Source: Actinomycetes bacterium
Lineage (GTDB): Bacteria > Actinomycetota > Acidimicrobiia > Acidimicrobiales > Ilumatobacteraceae
Direction: 5' to 3'
Assembly (NCBI GenBank): GCA_029782355.1
Contig: JAKOUY010000016.1
Coordinates: 310,001-374,000 of the forward strand
DNA: 64,000 nt
Below are positions 24,928 to 33,740 of the stretch, in pieces. Every line of letters starts with the position of its first letter. The first letter of the stretch is position 1. The notes beneath the pieces were generated by a model. It made no database searches. It was given only the letters and a program-made list of their open reading frames with translations, and was not told where the DNA came from. The position numbers and the translations under genes were made by a program.

Positions 24928-26604
24928 TCAGCTCTTGGCGGGCGGGTTCAAGAACCCGCCGAACAGCGCCGAGAAGTAGGTGAAGTCGCCGGTGCGACCC
25001 TTGTGCAGCGGGCTCGCTGCGTCCCACTGGACGGTGAAGCTGTCGACCACGTCGGTGGCGTCGAGGTCCGACCCGTCGGAGAACTTCACGCCCTTGCGCA
25101 GGTGGAAGGTCCACTCGGTCAGGGCGTCGTTGCTCTCGAAGGACTCGGCCAGCGACGGAACCACCTTGGTGCCGCCGACCTCGTAGGCCAGCAGCGACTC
25201 GCCGATCTGCTCGCAGACCCGCAGAGCCTCGCCGTCGGTCTCATCGGCGCAGTACAGGCCGCTCGGCTCGCCGTTCTGGACGAACACGAACTGGTCCTGA
25301 CCGTCGATGCCCATCACCGAGAGGTTCTCGTTGGACAGCGGGCTGGCGTGGGCGCCCTTGACGGCCGCCTTGTAGGCGACGGCGGAACCGCCGTAGGCCA
25401 CGGGGACCATCGGGACGTGCTCGGCCAGCAGGGCGTTGACGTCCTGGTACAGCTTGGCGCGGGCGGCCGGGTCGGCGGTCTGGGCGGCTTCCTGGATCTT
25501 GGCGTGCAGATCGTCGAAGCCCTTGCCGAACTGCGGCGAGGCTCCGGCACCGAAGTGGTAGTCGAAGAAGTTCGTCGGGTCCGGATAGTCGGCGCCCCAG
25601 CCCAGCAGGTAGAAGGGCAGCTTGCCGGCGTTGGCGTTGTCGAGGAAGGTGCCCGACTCCTGGACGTCCAGCTTGATCCGGATGCCGATCTCGGCCAGTT
25701 GGGCCTGGATGTCGGTGGCGATCGGGGTCGGCTGGGGCAGGTAGCCGCGCTGGACGTCGCGGTAGCTCAAGGTGACGTCGACGCCGTCCTTCAGGCCGGC
25801 CTGCTCCATCAGCTTCTTGGCCTCGTCGACGTTCTTGGTGAAGTCGGTGAAGCCCTTGTCGAAGCCGGGGATGCCCGGCGGGAGGAACTGCGTGGCGGCG
25901 ACGGAGCCCTTCGGGTAGAAGTTGTCGACCAACCGCTGGCGGTCGAGGGTCAGGGCGATCGCCTTGCGCACTTCGGGCTTGTCGAACGGGGCCATGTCGA
26001 CGTTGAAGCCGACGTAGAACACGTTGAGCGCGTCACGCGGCTTGACCTGGAAGTTCTTGTCGGCCTCGACCGTCGCGAAGTCGTCGGTGCCGAGGTTGTC
26101 GATGCCGTCGGCGTTGCCGGACTGCAGCTCGACGAGGCGCTGGGCGCTCTCCCCGTTCCACTTGAAGACGACGGTCTTCGACAGGGCCTTGGTGCCCCAG
26201 TAGTTGTCGTTGCGCTCGAGGACGATCTGGCTGCCCTTCTCCCATGCCTTCAGCACGTAGGGGCCGGTCCCGACCGGCTTCTCCAGCAGGTCGCCCGTGC
26301 CGCCCGTGGACTTCAGGTACTCGCTCGGCGCGATCTGGAATGCCGAGAAGGCCACCTTGGCCGGGAAGGCCACATCGGGCCCGCAGAGGGTGAACTTCAC
26401 CGTGCTGGCGTCGACGGCCTCGATGGCCTTAATGTTGCTGCTGTTCTTGGCCTTGTCGGCGCACAGGTCACCGGTGGCCGCAGCGGTTCCGGCGGTGGTG
26501 CCGCCGCTGGTGGGCGGCGTGGTTGCTGATGCGGTGCCCATGGCGACCAACAGCAGTCCTGCACTTGCGGCGAGCAGCGCGCCCGCGCGAGTGGTTCGGC
26601 GCAT
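24928..26604 (-). CDS. Peptide ABC substrate-binding protein, apparently circularly permuted
   Basis: The 558-residue secreted protein has a signal peptide (MRRTTRAGALLAASAGLLLV, cleavage after ASA near residue 27). The mature part does not open with the usual lobe I start but with a segment that normally lies about 130 residues in (VDASTVKFTLCGPDVAFPAK, then PVGTGPYVLKAW and ERNDNYWG). The missing start segment, including PSLAESFESNDALTEWTFHL and RKGVKFSDGSDLDATDVVDS, appears at the very C-terminus (about residues 437-545) after the normal end region. It also carries a cysteine pair, LYCADETDGEALRVC. Its position before two permeases and two ATPases shows it is the binding protein of the second peptide importer. 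A GGGGGA RBS supports the ATG. Confidence 0.85.
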   Translation of the reverse strand: MRRTTRAGALLAASAGLLLVAMGTASATTPPTSGGTTAGTAAATGDLCADKAKNSSNIKAIEAVDASTVKFTLCGPDVAFPAKVAFSAFQIAPSEYLKSTGGTGDLLEKPVGTGPYVLKAWEKGSQIVLERNDNYWGTKALSKTVVFKWNGESAQRLVELQSGNADGIDNLGTDDFATVEADKNFQVKPRDALNVFYVGFNVDMAPFDKPEVRKAIALTLDRQRLVDNFYPKGSVAATQFLPPGIPGFDKGFTDFTKNVDEAKKLMEQAGLKDGVDVTLSYRDVQRGYLPQPTPIATDIQAQLAEIGIRIKLDVQESGTFLDNANAGKLPFYLLGWGADYPDPTNFFDYHFGAGASPQFGKGFDDLHAKIQEAAQTADPAARAKLYQDVNALLAEHVPMVPVAYGGSAVAYKAAVKGAHASPLSNENLSVMGIDGQDQFVFVQNGEPSGLYCADETDGEALRVCEQIGESLLAYEVGGTKVVPSLAESFESNDALTEWTFHLRKGVKFSDGSDLDATDVVDSFTVQWDAASPLHKGRTGDFTYFSALFGGFLNPPAKS

Positions 26605-26751
26605 GTATGTCCCCCTTGTCGTGGTTGCCGGACGGACGTCGGTGTCCGCCCGGGAGGTGCGCGGCACCTTAGCAATTGGTGTGCCCGTGCCAGGCAAGGC
26701 GTCGCCCGGGTGGGTTCGTTCCAACACGACCGGGACGGGTTCGAGAACGAC

Positions 26752-26788
26752 GGAACCCGCCGACCGGGTTGACCAGCGGGCGGGTTCC
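26752..26788 (-). terminator. Hairpin downstream of tRNA-Ser(CGA)
   Basis: GGAACCCGCC and GGCGGGTTCC are perfect 10-bp arms around a 17-base loop, six bases beyond the tRNA 3' end. Confidence 0.6.
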
Positions 26789-26794
26789 GTGTGG

Positions 26795-26879
26795 CGGAAG
26801 GAGTGGGATTTGAACCCACGGAGGCTTGCACCTCGCACGCTTTCGAGGCGTGTCCCTTTGGCCGCTCGGGCATCCTTCC
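26795..26879 (-). tRNA. tRNA-Ser (anticodon CGA)
   Basis: The 85-nt class II tRNA has acceptor GGAAGGA/TCCTTCC, anticodon stem CACGC/GCGTG with loop CTCGAAA (anticodon CGA), a long variable arm and T arm GTGGG TTCAAAT CCCAC. Confidence 0.96.
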
Positions 26880-26945
26880 GTCAGTCAAGGCTAGCGGCCG
26901 GCCCAAACCCCGGCACCCGCCGTCCAGCCCTCCGTCAGCCGACGG

Positions 26946-27401
26946 TCAGCGCCTGGCGGCGAAGAACTGCTTCAACACCATCGAGCACTCGGCCGCTCGC
27001 ACGCCGGCATCCACCGGGGGACGATGGTTGAGCCGTGTGTCGGCGCAGACCTCGTACAGACTGGCCACCGCGCCGGCCTTGGGGTCGGTGGCGCCGTAGA
27101 CCACCCGGCCGATCCGGGCGTTGACCAGCGCGCCGGCGCACATCACGCAGGGCTCCAGCGTGACGTACAGCGTGCAGTCGACCAGCCGCCAGTGACCCAC
27201 CACGGCGGCGGCGTCGCGGATGGCGAGGATCTCGGCGTGCGCCGTCGGGTCACCGGTCAGCTGGCGCTCGTTGTGCCGCCGGGCGATGATCTCGCCGTCG
27301 CGCACCACCACGGCGCCGATCGGGACGTCACCGTGCAACTCGGCGGCGCGAGCTTCGATCAGCGCCTCGCCCATGGCCGCCTCGTCGTCCATCGCCGTCA
27401 T
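26946..27401 (-). CDS. tadA: tRNA-specific adenosine deaminase TadA
   Basis: The 151-residue protein is a zinc-dependent deaminase: H55-A-E57 supplies a zinc ligand and the catalytic glutamate, and P84-C85-V-M-C88 supplies the other ligands. TadA converts A34 of tRNA-Arg(ACG) to inosine, and that tRNA is encoded at 18094. The length and the RIGRVVYGATDPKAGAV stretch are typical. The ATG at 27401 overlaps the stop of the metallo-hydrolase gene (ATGA); ATG 27392 is a close alternative. It is last in a four- or five-gene minus-strand run. Confidence 0.93.
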   Translation of the reverse strand: MTAMDDEAAMGEALIEARAAELHGDVPIGAVVVRDGEIIARRHNERQLTGDPTAHAEILAIRDAAAVVGHWRLVDCTLYVTLEPCVMCAGALVNARIGRVVYGATDPKAGAVASLYEVCADTRLNHRPPVDAGVRAAECSMVLKQFFAARR

Positions 27402-28393
27402 CGGCTGACGTAGCGGGCGGCCGGATGGGCGGGGCCGCCGCCCTCGACACCCACCCGGCCATCGTCGGTCAGCTGGCGAAGGTGGGCGAACACGCTGCGC
27501 GCCGCGGCGGCGTGGAGGGCGGGGCGGACGTCGGCGTACAGCGCCGGCACCATCTCGGCCAGGGTGCCCAGGCCGTCGGCGACTGCGCCGAGCACCTGGG
27601 CCTCGCGATGCAACCGGTGTGCCAGGTAGGCGTCGAGGAACGGCCCCGGGTCGGTGACCGCGGCCCCGTGCGTCGGGTACAGGGTGTCGTAGCGACCGTC
27701 GATCACCCGGCGCAGCGAGGCGAGGTACTGAGCCATGTCGCCGTCGGGTGGGCTGACCACCGTGGTGCTCCATCCCATGATGTGATCGCCGGTGAACAGG
27801 GATCGGGTCCCGGCCGCGTCGAGCGCGTAGCAGGCGTGATTGGAGGCGTGACCCGGCGTGGTCACGGCGCGGATCGTCCACCCGTCCCCGTGGGCGGCCA
27901 CCGCATCGTCGGCCACGGTGCGGTCCGGGGTGAACGCCAGGTCGTAGGCCTCGTCGCTGGCGACATCGGCATCGGTCGACGGCGCGTCGTCGGGCACCGG
28001 GAACGACGGCCACGCCTCGTGCGGCCAGTCGTCGCCGCCGGTGCGATGCGGGCCGATGGCCACCGTCGGCGCTCCGGCATGCTCGGCGAGCCATGGCGCC
28101 AGGGTCGAGTGATCGGCGTGGCAGTGGGTGACCAGGACGGCCACCACCCGCCGCCCGGCGAGCGCGGCCTGGAGCGCGTCCTGGTGAGCGGCCAGCCGCG
28201 GCCCCGGGTCGATCACGGCCACCTCCCGGTCGCCGACCAGGTACGTGCCGGTGCCCGTGTAGGTGAACTTCGAGGGATTGGCCGCCACCACCCTGCGCAC
28301 CAGCGGGGCCACCTCGACCACCTCGCCGTAGCGCGGCTCGTCGAGGGCGACGAACGGGATCGGCCGGCGCCGACCGGGATCAACCGAGGTCAT
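27398..28393 (-). CDS. Metallo-beta-lactamase-fold hydrolase
   Basis: The 331-residue protein has the di-metal motif THCHADHS near residue 90 (HxHxDH), a downstream histidine in TTPGHASNHACY and an aspartate in LFTGDHIMGW. The C-terminal winged-helix-like part (LHREAQVLGAVADG) is typical of the LACTB2/RNase-Z-like subgroup, which includes ribonucleases and thioester hydrolases. The substrate is unknown. The ATG lies 14 bases inside the end of the AI-2E-type gene, and its end overlaps tadA. Confidence 0.85.
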   Translation of the reverse strand: MTSVDPGRRRPIPFVALDEPRYGEVVEVAPLVRRVVAANPSKFTYTGTGTYLVGDREVAVIDPGPRLAAHQDALQAALAGRRVVAVLVTHCHADHSTLAPWLAEHAGAPTVAIGPHRTGGDDWPHEAWPSFPVPDDAPSTDADVASDEAYDLAFTPDRTVADDAVAAHGDGWTIRAVTTPGHASNHACYALDAAGTRSLFTGDHIMGWSTTVVSPPDGDMAQYLASLRRVIDGRYDTLYPTHGAAVTDPGPFLDAYLAHRLHREAQVLGAVADGLGTLAEMVPALYADVRPALHAAAARSVFAHLRQLTDDGRVGVEGGGPAHPAARYVSR

Positions 28394-29669
28394 CGACCCG
28401 GTCCTCGGAGAGGAACACCGGTTCCTCTGCTCCGGTCGAGTCGACCTCGTCCGGTGTTTCCGTCGCTCGGGGCGAGTCACCCGCTGTCGCCACGACGATG
28501 GGCGCGCCCTGGGCCAGGGCCGTCCGTTTGAGCCGCGCCCACTTGCGCTCGCTCAACCGTCGCTTGACCGACAGCGTGGTCAGCTTGGTGTCGATCACCT
28601 CGTGGCGGCGGCCGATGTCCTTCGCCAGGGCCTGGATCATCGCCGCGCCGGGGATCGCCAGCACCGCGCCGACCGCGCCGAGCAACGCCGCCCCGACGAG
28701 CGCCGAGCCGAAGGCGATGGCCGGGTGCAGATCCATGGTGCGCGAGGTGATCCTCGGCAGCAACAGGTAGTTCTCGATCTGCTGGTAGAGGATGACGAAG
28801 GCCAGCACGATCACGGCCCGCAGCGGGGAGTCGATGAACGTGATCAACACCGGCAGGGCGCCCGCCAGGTAGGTGCCGATGACGGGGAGGAACTGGCTCA
28901 TCAGCCCGACCCACAGGGCCAGCGCGAGCGGGGCCCGGGTGCCGATGGCGGTCAGCACGATCCAGTGGAACAGCGCCGACAGACCGGCCAGCAGCGCCCG
29001 TGAGTACAGGTAGCCCCCGGTCTTGTCGATGGCCACCTCCCAGGCGCCGAGCACGCGGCGCTGGCGTGACGGCGTCAGTCGGCTGCAGACCGCCCGGCGC
29101 AACCGCGGCCCGTCGGCGACGAGATAGAAGGTGAACAGCATGACCGTCAGCATCTGGACGATCAGGCCCAAGGCGGCCACGGAGAGGTCGACCACCCGGC
29201 CCTGCTGGCTGCGGATGAACCGCTGGACCGGACCCTCGGGGTCGTTGATCGAGTCGATCACCCGCTGGGCGTTGATGTGCGCGTTGAACGTCGAGTTGAG
29301 GAAGTCGACGGTCTTGTTGACGTAGGTCTCCGAGTTCCCGAGGAGGTCGGCGATCTGCTGGCCGACCAGCGAGGCGATGGCCACCACGAACAGGCCGAAC
29401 AGCACGACGACACCCAGCAGGATCAGCGCCGTGGCCGATCCGCGTCGCCAGCCCCGCGCCGCCAGGTGGTTGACCCCCGGCTCGATGGCGAGGGACAGGA
29501 ACAACGAGACGAGCACCACCAGGAAGAAGCCGCCCAGCCGGCCGATGAAGTCCTGGGCCAGGGTGGCCAGCAGGTAGACCCCCCAGAAGACCACCGCGGC
29601 CTTCCACACCCAGCGCGGGAGGCGCCGATCGCCCACGGATTCCGGCGTGACGTCGCCCGGGCTGCTCAC
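28380..29669 (-). CDS. AI-2E family transporter (YdiK/PerM-like)
   Basis: The 429-residue membrane protein has about eight spans and the family pattern: two early spans with VSLFLSLAIEPGVNHLAARGWRR, a long soluble helical segment (SETYVNKTVDFLNSTFN), then VGLMSQFLPVIGTYLAGALP and YQQIENYLLLPRITSRTMDLHP near residue 315. Members export small molecules or ions, such as AI-2 or Na+/Li+; the substrate is unknown here. The C-terminal 70 residues are charged and cytoplasmic. The GTG start at 29669 is inferred from the 10-base gap after the preceding gene and a TAGCCT box 7 bases before it. Confidence 0.85.
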   Translation of the reverse strand: MSSPGDVTPESVGDRRLPRWVWKAAVVFWGVYLLATLAQDFIGRLGGFFLVVLVSLFLSLAIEPGVNHLAARGWRRGSATALILLGVVVLFGLFVVAIASLVGQQIADLLGNSETYVNKTVDFLNSTFNAHINAQRVIDSINDPEGPVQRFIRSQQGRVVDLSVAALGLIVQMLTVMLFTFYLVADGPRLRRAVCSRLTPSRQRRVLGAWEVAIDKTGGYLYSRALLAGLSALFHWIVLTAIGTRAPLALALWVGLMSQFLPVIGTYLAGALPVLITFIDSPLRAVIVLAFVILYQQIENYLLLPRITSRTMDLHPAIAFGSALVGAALLGAVGAVLAIPGAAMIQALAKDIGRRHEVIDTKLTTLSVKRRLSERKWARLKRTALAQGAPIVVATAGDSPRATETPDEVDSTGAEEPVFLSEDRVDDLG

Positions 29670-29679
29670 CGGCCCGAGG

Positions 29680-30903
29680 CTAGCGACCGGCGTCGGCGGG
29701 GTCGATGGGCTGGCGGTTCGCCGGCGTGTCGACGGCGGCGGCCAGGGACGGGGCGGCGTCGCCACGGTCGGCCACGACGACGCGGCCCAGCCCGAGCCAG
29801 GCCGCCATCGAGGCCAGCTCGCCGGCCACCCGCCCGGCCCAGGCGCCGGCCTCGGACCCCGGCTCGACGTGGGCGGCACGCACGTGCAACTCACCGGCGG
29901 CGCGCTCGGCCTTCAGATCGAGCCGTCCGACCAACGTGTCGCCGTGCAGCACGGGCAGGACGTAGTAGCCGTATCGGCGCTGCGCGGCGGGGGTGTAGAT
30001 CTCGATCCGGTAGTGGAACCCGAACAGGCGCAGTGCCCGGTCCCGGTACCAGCACAGTGGGTCGAACGGGCTGAGCAGTGCGCACGCGTCGACCCGCCGC
30101 GGCAGCCGTGCCTCACGGTGGAGGTAGGCCGGCTTGCCCCAGCCCTCGACCCGCACCGGACGCAGCGCGCCCTCCTCCACCAGTTCGGCCACCAGGGGCT
30201 TGCACGGTGTCACCTTCTGGCGGTGGTAGTCGGCGAGGTCGTCGATCGTCGCCACACCGAGGTACCGTCCGGCCAGTTCCAGCAGCGCCTTGCGGGCCTC
30301 GGACTCGGGGGGCGTGGGGCGGGCCAGCACGTCGGCCGGGATCACCCGCTCGGCGAGGTCGTAGACCCGGGCGAAGTCCTGCGGGCGGCGGGTGGCAGCC
30401 AGCCGTCCCTGCCAGAAGAGCAGCTCCAGCGCCGACTTGGCATCGTCCCAGTCCCACCATGGACCCTTGCGCCCGACCCGCTCGGACAGCTCGCCGCTGA
30501 CCACCGGGCCTCCCTCGGCGATGCGCCGATACACGGCCTCGACGTACCCCGGCCGATCGACCTCGATCTTCCAGTGGTGACTGCGACGGACCCGCCAGCG
30601 ATGCAGGTGGTGGTGGCGGATGTCGGCGTGCGAGGCCTCGTGGACCCAGTACTCGTAGAGATCGCCGGCCTGGGTGGCGTCGAAGATCAACGACCGTTGG
30701 TGCGGGCCGAGGCGGGCGAACAGTGGCAGCTCCTGGCTGCGCACCAGCACGTTGACGCTGTCGATCTGGATGACGCCCATCCGGTCGAGCAGCCGGCGCA
30801 GGTGTCGGCGGTCGATCCGCCCTGTCGGGCGGTCCTCGGCGAACCCTTGGGCGGCGAGGGCCACCCGGCGAGCCTGCGCCCGCGAGAGCTCCTCGGCGAA
30901 CAC
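29680..30903 (-). CDS. YcaQ-like winged-helix DNA glycosylase family protein
   Basis: The 407-residue protein has the HTH_42/YcaQ pattern. Near residue 40, LLDRMGVIQIDSVNVLVRSQ contains the QID element in the position of the catalytic Q-x-D/Q-x-Q of AlkZ/YcaQ interstrand-crosslink glycosylases. EYWVHEASH near residue 85 and DACALLSPFDPLCWYRDRA near 280 are also typical. It probably removes damaged bases or unhooks DNA crosslinks. The GTG start is 14 bases after the cyclophilin gene, so the two are co-transcribed. Confidence 0.82.
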   Translation of the reverse strand: MFAEELSRAQARRVALAAQGFAEDRPTGRIDRRHLRRLLDRMGVIQIDSVNVLVRSQELPLFARLGPHQRSLIFDATQAGDLYEYWVHEASHADIRHHHLHRWRVRRSHHWKIEVDRPGYVEAVYRRIAEGGPVVSGELSERVGRKGPWWDWDDAKSALELLFWQGRLAATRRPQDFARVYDLAERVIPADVLARPTPPESEARKALLELAGRYLGVATIDDLADYHRQKVTPCKPLVAELVEEGALRPVRVEGWGKPAYLHREARLPRRVDACALLSPFDPLCWYRDRALRLFGFHYRIEIYTPAAQRRYGYYVLPVLHGDTLVGRLDLKAERAAGELHVRAAHVEPGSEAGAWAGRVAGELASMAAWLGLGRVVVADRGDAAPSLAAAVDTPANRQPIDPADAGR

Positions 30904-30916
30904 CGAGGGGGCCGGT

Positions 30917-31471
30917 TCAGTCGGCCACGGAGATGGTCACGGATTCGATGACCACGTCGGTGCGCGGCCGATCGTTCCGATCGGTGTCCACCTTCTGCAT
31001 GGCGTCGATCACGTCGAGGCCCTTGACCACCCGGCCGAAGTGGTTGTACTGCGGCGGCAGACCGACCCCGCTCGGTCCGGTGATCAGGAAGAACTGGCTG
31101 CCATTGGTGTTCGGCCCGGCGTTGGCCATGGCCAGCGAGCCGATCTGGTAGCGCTGCTTGACCGGCTCGTCGTCGAAGCGGTAGCCGGGACCGCCGCGCC
31201 CCGTCCCGGTGGGGTCGCCACCCTGGCAGACGAAGCCGTTGATGATCCGGTGGAAGATCACGCCGTCGTAGTAGTGGTGGGCGGCCAGGAACACGAAGTT
31301 GTTCACCGTCAGCGGCGCGTGGAGCGCGTCGAGGGCGATGACGATCTCACCCATGCTGGTGCGCATCGTCGCGGTGTAGCGCTTCGACGGGTCGATGCCC
31401 ATCTCCGGGGCGTCGCGGAACGTCTGGGTGCGCTCGGCGGAGCCGTCGAGCGGGGGGAACGGGGTAGCCAT
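30917..31471 (-). CDS. Peptidyl-prolyl cis-trans isomerase, cyclophilin type
   Basis: The 184-residue protein has the cyclophilin core: FHRIINGFVCQGGDPTGTGRGGPGY holds the catalytic arginine, followed by LAMANAGPNTNGSQFFLI and NHFGRVVKGLDVID. The first 40 residues are an extension without a signal peptide, so it acts in the cytoplasm on proline bonds during protein folding. A TAGCCT box 8 bases before the ATG indicates a leaderless transcript. It is divergent from the 31508 gene, whose -10 is only 8 bases from this one. Confidence 0.92.
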   Translation of the reverse strand: MATPFPPLDGSAERTQTFRDAPEMGIDPSKRYTATMRTSMGEIVIALDALHAPLTVNNFVFLAAHHYYDGVIFHRIINGFVCQGGDPTGTGRGGPGYRFDDEPVKQRYQIGSLAMANAGPNTNGSQFFLITGPSGVGLPPQYNHFGRVVKGLDVIDAMQKVDTDRNDRPRTDVVIESVTISVAD

Positions 31472-31507
31472 GAGCGACCAGGCTACGGCCAACTACGCTG
31501 GCCGCCC

Positions 31508-31723
31508 ATGGAGGCAGTGGATCCCGGCTCGCTCGACCGCACGCCTGACGGCGTGGCCGAGCCGCTCGACCTCAATCGGGTCGAGGCCGACCTGGCCGGG
31601 GTCGAAGCCGCCTTGGCCCGACTCGACGCCGGCACCTACTTCCACGACGAGGTCACCGGCGAGCCGCTCCCCGACGAGTTGCTCGACGCCGATCCCACCG
31701 CGCGGCGCGCCGCACCGGTGTGA
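31508..31723 (+). CDS. Small DksA/TraR-tail-like protein without zinc cysteines
   Basis: The 71-residue protein has VEAALARLDAGTYFHDEVTG, then EPLPDELLDADPTARR. This matches the coiled-coil exit and zinc-finger region of DksA/TraR-type proteins, but with the finger cysteines replaced, a form common in actinobacteria. Role unknown, possibly RNA polymerase binding. The start is set by TACGCT 8 bases before the ATG. Its stop overlaps the GTG of the UbiB-like kinase gene. Confidence 0.7.
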   Translation: MEAVDPGSLDRTPDGVAEPLDLNRVEADLAGVEAALARLDAGTYFHDEVTGEPLPDELLDADPTARRAAPV

Positions 31724-33126
31724 TCCGGCGCACCATCCAGCGTCACCCCGGCCTGCTGCGCATCGAGCGCGCCGCCCGCATGTGGCGGCTGGCGGCCCGC
31801 AACGGCGTGCGCTACGTGATCCACCGGATCCGCAAGGTCGGGGCCAACGACGACCGGGCGCGCACGGCCGACGAGCAGTTCGCCATCCGCAGCGCCGCCG
31901 ACGTCGCCCGCGAGTTGGGGAACATGAAGGGCGTGATGATGAAGGTCGGGCAGATGCTCAGCTTCATCATGGAGGCCCTGCCCGAGCCGGCCCAGCAAGC
32001 ACTGGCCAGCCTGCAGGCCGATGCCCCGCCCATGTCGCCGGCGGCCGCCGCCGGCGTGGTGATGGCCGAGCTGGGCGCCCCACCGGACCGGGTGTTCCTC
32101 GACTGGTCGCCCGACCCGTTGGCGGCGGCCAGTGTCGGCCAGGTCCACCGGGCGGTCACCCGCGACGGTCGCCGGGTGGCCGTCAAGGTGCAGTACCCGG
32201 GGGTCGACACGGCGATCCGCTCGGACCTGGCCAACGCCGAGATGCTCTACCGGATGGTGTCGGCCACGGTGCTGAAGGGCCTCGACCCGAAGGCGCTGGC
32301 CGACGAGCTGCGCTCTCGGATGGGCGACGAGCTCGACTACCGCATCGAGGCGGCCAACCAGCGGTTCTTCGCCGAGGCCTTCGCCGGTCACCCGTTCGTG
32401 ACCATCCCCGAGGTCGACGTGGCCCATTCCAGCCGGCGGGTGCTGACCACGGAGTGGGCGCCCGGCCTGGGCTGGTCCGACTTCCTCGCCCAGGCCACCC
32501 CGGCCGCCCGCCAGCGCGCCGGCGAGAGCATCTGGCGCTTCGCCCAGTACGCCGTCCAGCACCTCCGGGCGTTCAACGGCGACCCGCATCCCGGCAACTA
32601 CCGGTTCGACCCGGACGGCACGGTCACGTTCCTCGACTTCGGCCTGGTGAAGCGGTGGAGCGAGGCGGAGTGGTCGGCCCTGGCCCCGACCATGGATGCC
32701 ATCGTCGTCCACCGCGACCCCGATGCGTTGGTGGCGGCGATGGAGGCCAGCGGGTTCCTCGCCGCCGGTCATGGTCTCGATCCACAGCGGGTCTACAAGT
32801 ACGTCAGCTCGCCGTACCGGCCGTATCTCGCCGACGAGTTCACCTTCACCCGCGACTTCGTCAAGAACACGATGTCCAAGGTGCTCGACGTGACCGGACC
32901 GTTCAGCGACGTGATCGCCAAGCTGAACATGCCGCCGAGCTTCGTCATCCTCGACCGGGTGGTGTGGGGAGTCAGCGCGATCCTCGGCAAGCTCGAGGTC
33001 CACGGTCCGTTCCGGGCGATGTTCATGGAGTATCGCCACGACGACGCGCCGGCGACTGTGCTCGGGCGTGACGAGCGAGACTGGCGACGCCGGCGGGGCG
33101 AGGCCGAGCGGGTGGGCACGCCGTAG
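31720..33126 (+). CDS. ABC1/UbiB-family protein kinase-like protein
   Basis: The 468-residue protein has the ABC1/AarF pattern: an N-terminal KxGQ motif (MMKVGQMLS), an Ala-rich nucleotide loop (AAASVGQVHRA), the conserved lysine in RVAVKVQYPG, the catalytic-like NGDPHPGNYRF and metal-binding FLDFGLVKR. UbiB members support quinone biosynthesis or lipid metabolism and have ATPase rather than classic kinase activity. There is no clear C-terminal membrane hairpin. The GTG start overlaps the preceding stop (GTGA), so the pair is one unit. Confidence 0.88.
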   Translation: MIRRTIQRHPGLLRIERAARMWRLAARNGVRYVIHRIRKVGANDDRARTADEQFAIRSAADVARELGNMKGVMMKVGQMLSFIMEALPEPAQQALASLQADAPPMSPAAAAGVVMAELGAPPDRVFLDWSPDPLAAASVGQVHRAVTRDGRRVAVKVQYPGVDTAIRSDLANAEMLYRMVSATVLKGLDPKALADELRSRMGDELDYRIEAANQRFFAEAFAGHPFVTIPEVDVAHSSRRVLTTEWAPGLGWSDFLAQATPAARQRAGESIWRFAQYAVQHLRAFNGDPHPGNYRFDPDGTVTFLDFGLVKRWSEAEWSALAPTMDAIVVHRDPDALVAAMEASGFLAAGHGLDPQRVYKYVSSPYRPYLADEFTFTRDFVKNTMSKVLDVTGPFSDVIAKLNMPPSFVILDRVVWGVSAILGKLEVHGPFRAMFMEYRHDDAPATVLGRDERDWRRRRGEAERVGTP

Positions 33127-33137
33127 CATCGGCCACC

Positions 33138-33518
33138 ATGTCCGTCGCCATCGTCGAGCTGGCGGCGTGGTGCGACGAGTTCGCCGCCGCCGAGGACCGC
33201 TTGTTCGTCGCCTACGGACACTGGGCCCACCAGCCCGCTGCGCCCGGCGTGCAGCGGCGCTGCGCTGCGGCGTGCCTGACCCACGGCGAGCGCGCCGCGG
33301 CGTGGCGGGCCCGCCGCCCGCAGATCCCCGGGCTGGCGCCGGCACCGGTCATGGGGGGCGTGGCCGACCCGAACCTCGGCGCCATCGCCGACCTGGACGC
33401 CACCGATGCGAATGCGGCGAGTCTCCTCGCCCGCTACCGCGCCGCCCGGGAGCGGATCGACGAGCGCCTCGACGCCCCCACCGCCCGCCTGCTCGACACC
33501 ATCCTGGCGACCCCCTAA
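33138..33518 (+). CDS. Small helical protein of unknown function
   Basis: The 126-residue, mostly helical, Ala/Arg-rich protein begins VELAAWCDEFAAAEDRLFVA and ends in a helix DAPTARLLDTIL. Three cysteines (WCDEF, RRCAAACL) are present without an obvious metal motif. The WCDEFxxAEDRLFxAYG start and the Tyr/His positions resemble ferritin-like helical bundles, but I do not recognise a family. A TAGCAT box is 8 bases before the ATG. Confidence 0.6.
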   Translation: MSVAIVELAAWCDEFAAAEDRLFVAYGHWAHQPAAPGVQRRCAAACLTHGERAAAWRARRPQIPGLAPAPVMGGVADPNLGAIADLDATDANAASLLARYRAARERIDERLDAPTARLLDTILATP

Positions 33519-33595
33519 CCCCGCCCGGTCCCCACCGCCCGCTGCCCACCGCCCACCGCCCGGCCCGCCCACCGCCCCTTACGACGTTGCCCGAG

Positions 33596-33643
33596 CCCAT
33601 GGGCGCGGGATGTTGCAGATGTGCAAGTTTCCGCGCCCATGGG
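33596..33643. repeat. Intergenic nested hairpin (33.6 kb)
   Basis: The perfect 13-bp arms CCCATGGGCGCGG and CCGCGCCCATGGG have a 22-base loop, which contains a second hairpin, TTGCA-GATG-TGCAA. It lies between the convergent ends of 33138 and the MarR gene. The flanking gap (33519-33595) is C-rich low-complexity sequence without a gene. Confidence 0.6.
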
Positions 33644-33681
33644 TCCGGCGAGCGTCTGGTGGCGGCGGGAGGGGGAGTCTC

Positions 33682-33740
33682 GGGGAGGGTCAGTCGGAGA
33701 GGCTCGGGGAGGGTCAGTCGGGGAGGGTCAGTCGGGGAGG
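33682..33740. repeat. 14-bp tandem duplication at the 3' end of the MarR gene
   Basis: GGGGAGGGTCAGTC occurs at 33682-33695, 33706-33719 and 33720-33733, followed by a partial copy. The last copies include the stop codon of the MarR gene, so the unit appears to be a slipped duplication of the gene's 3' end. Each unit carries a minus-strand TGA. Confidence 0.8.
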
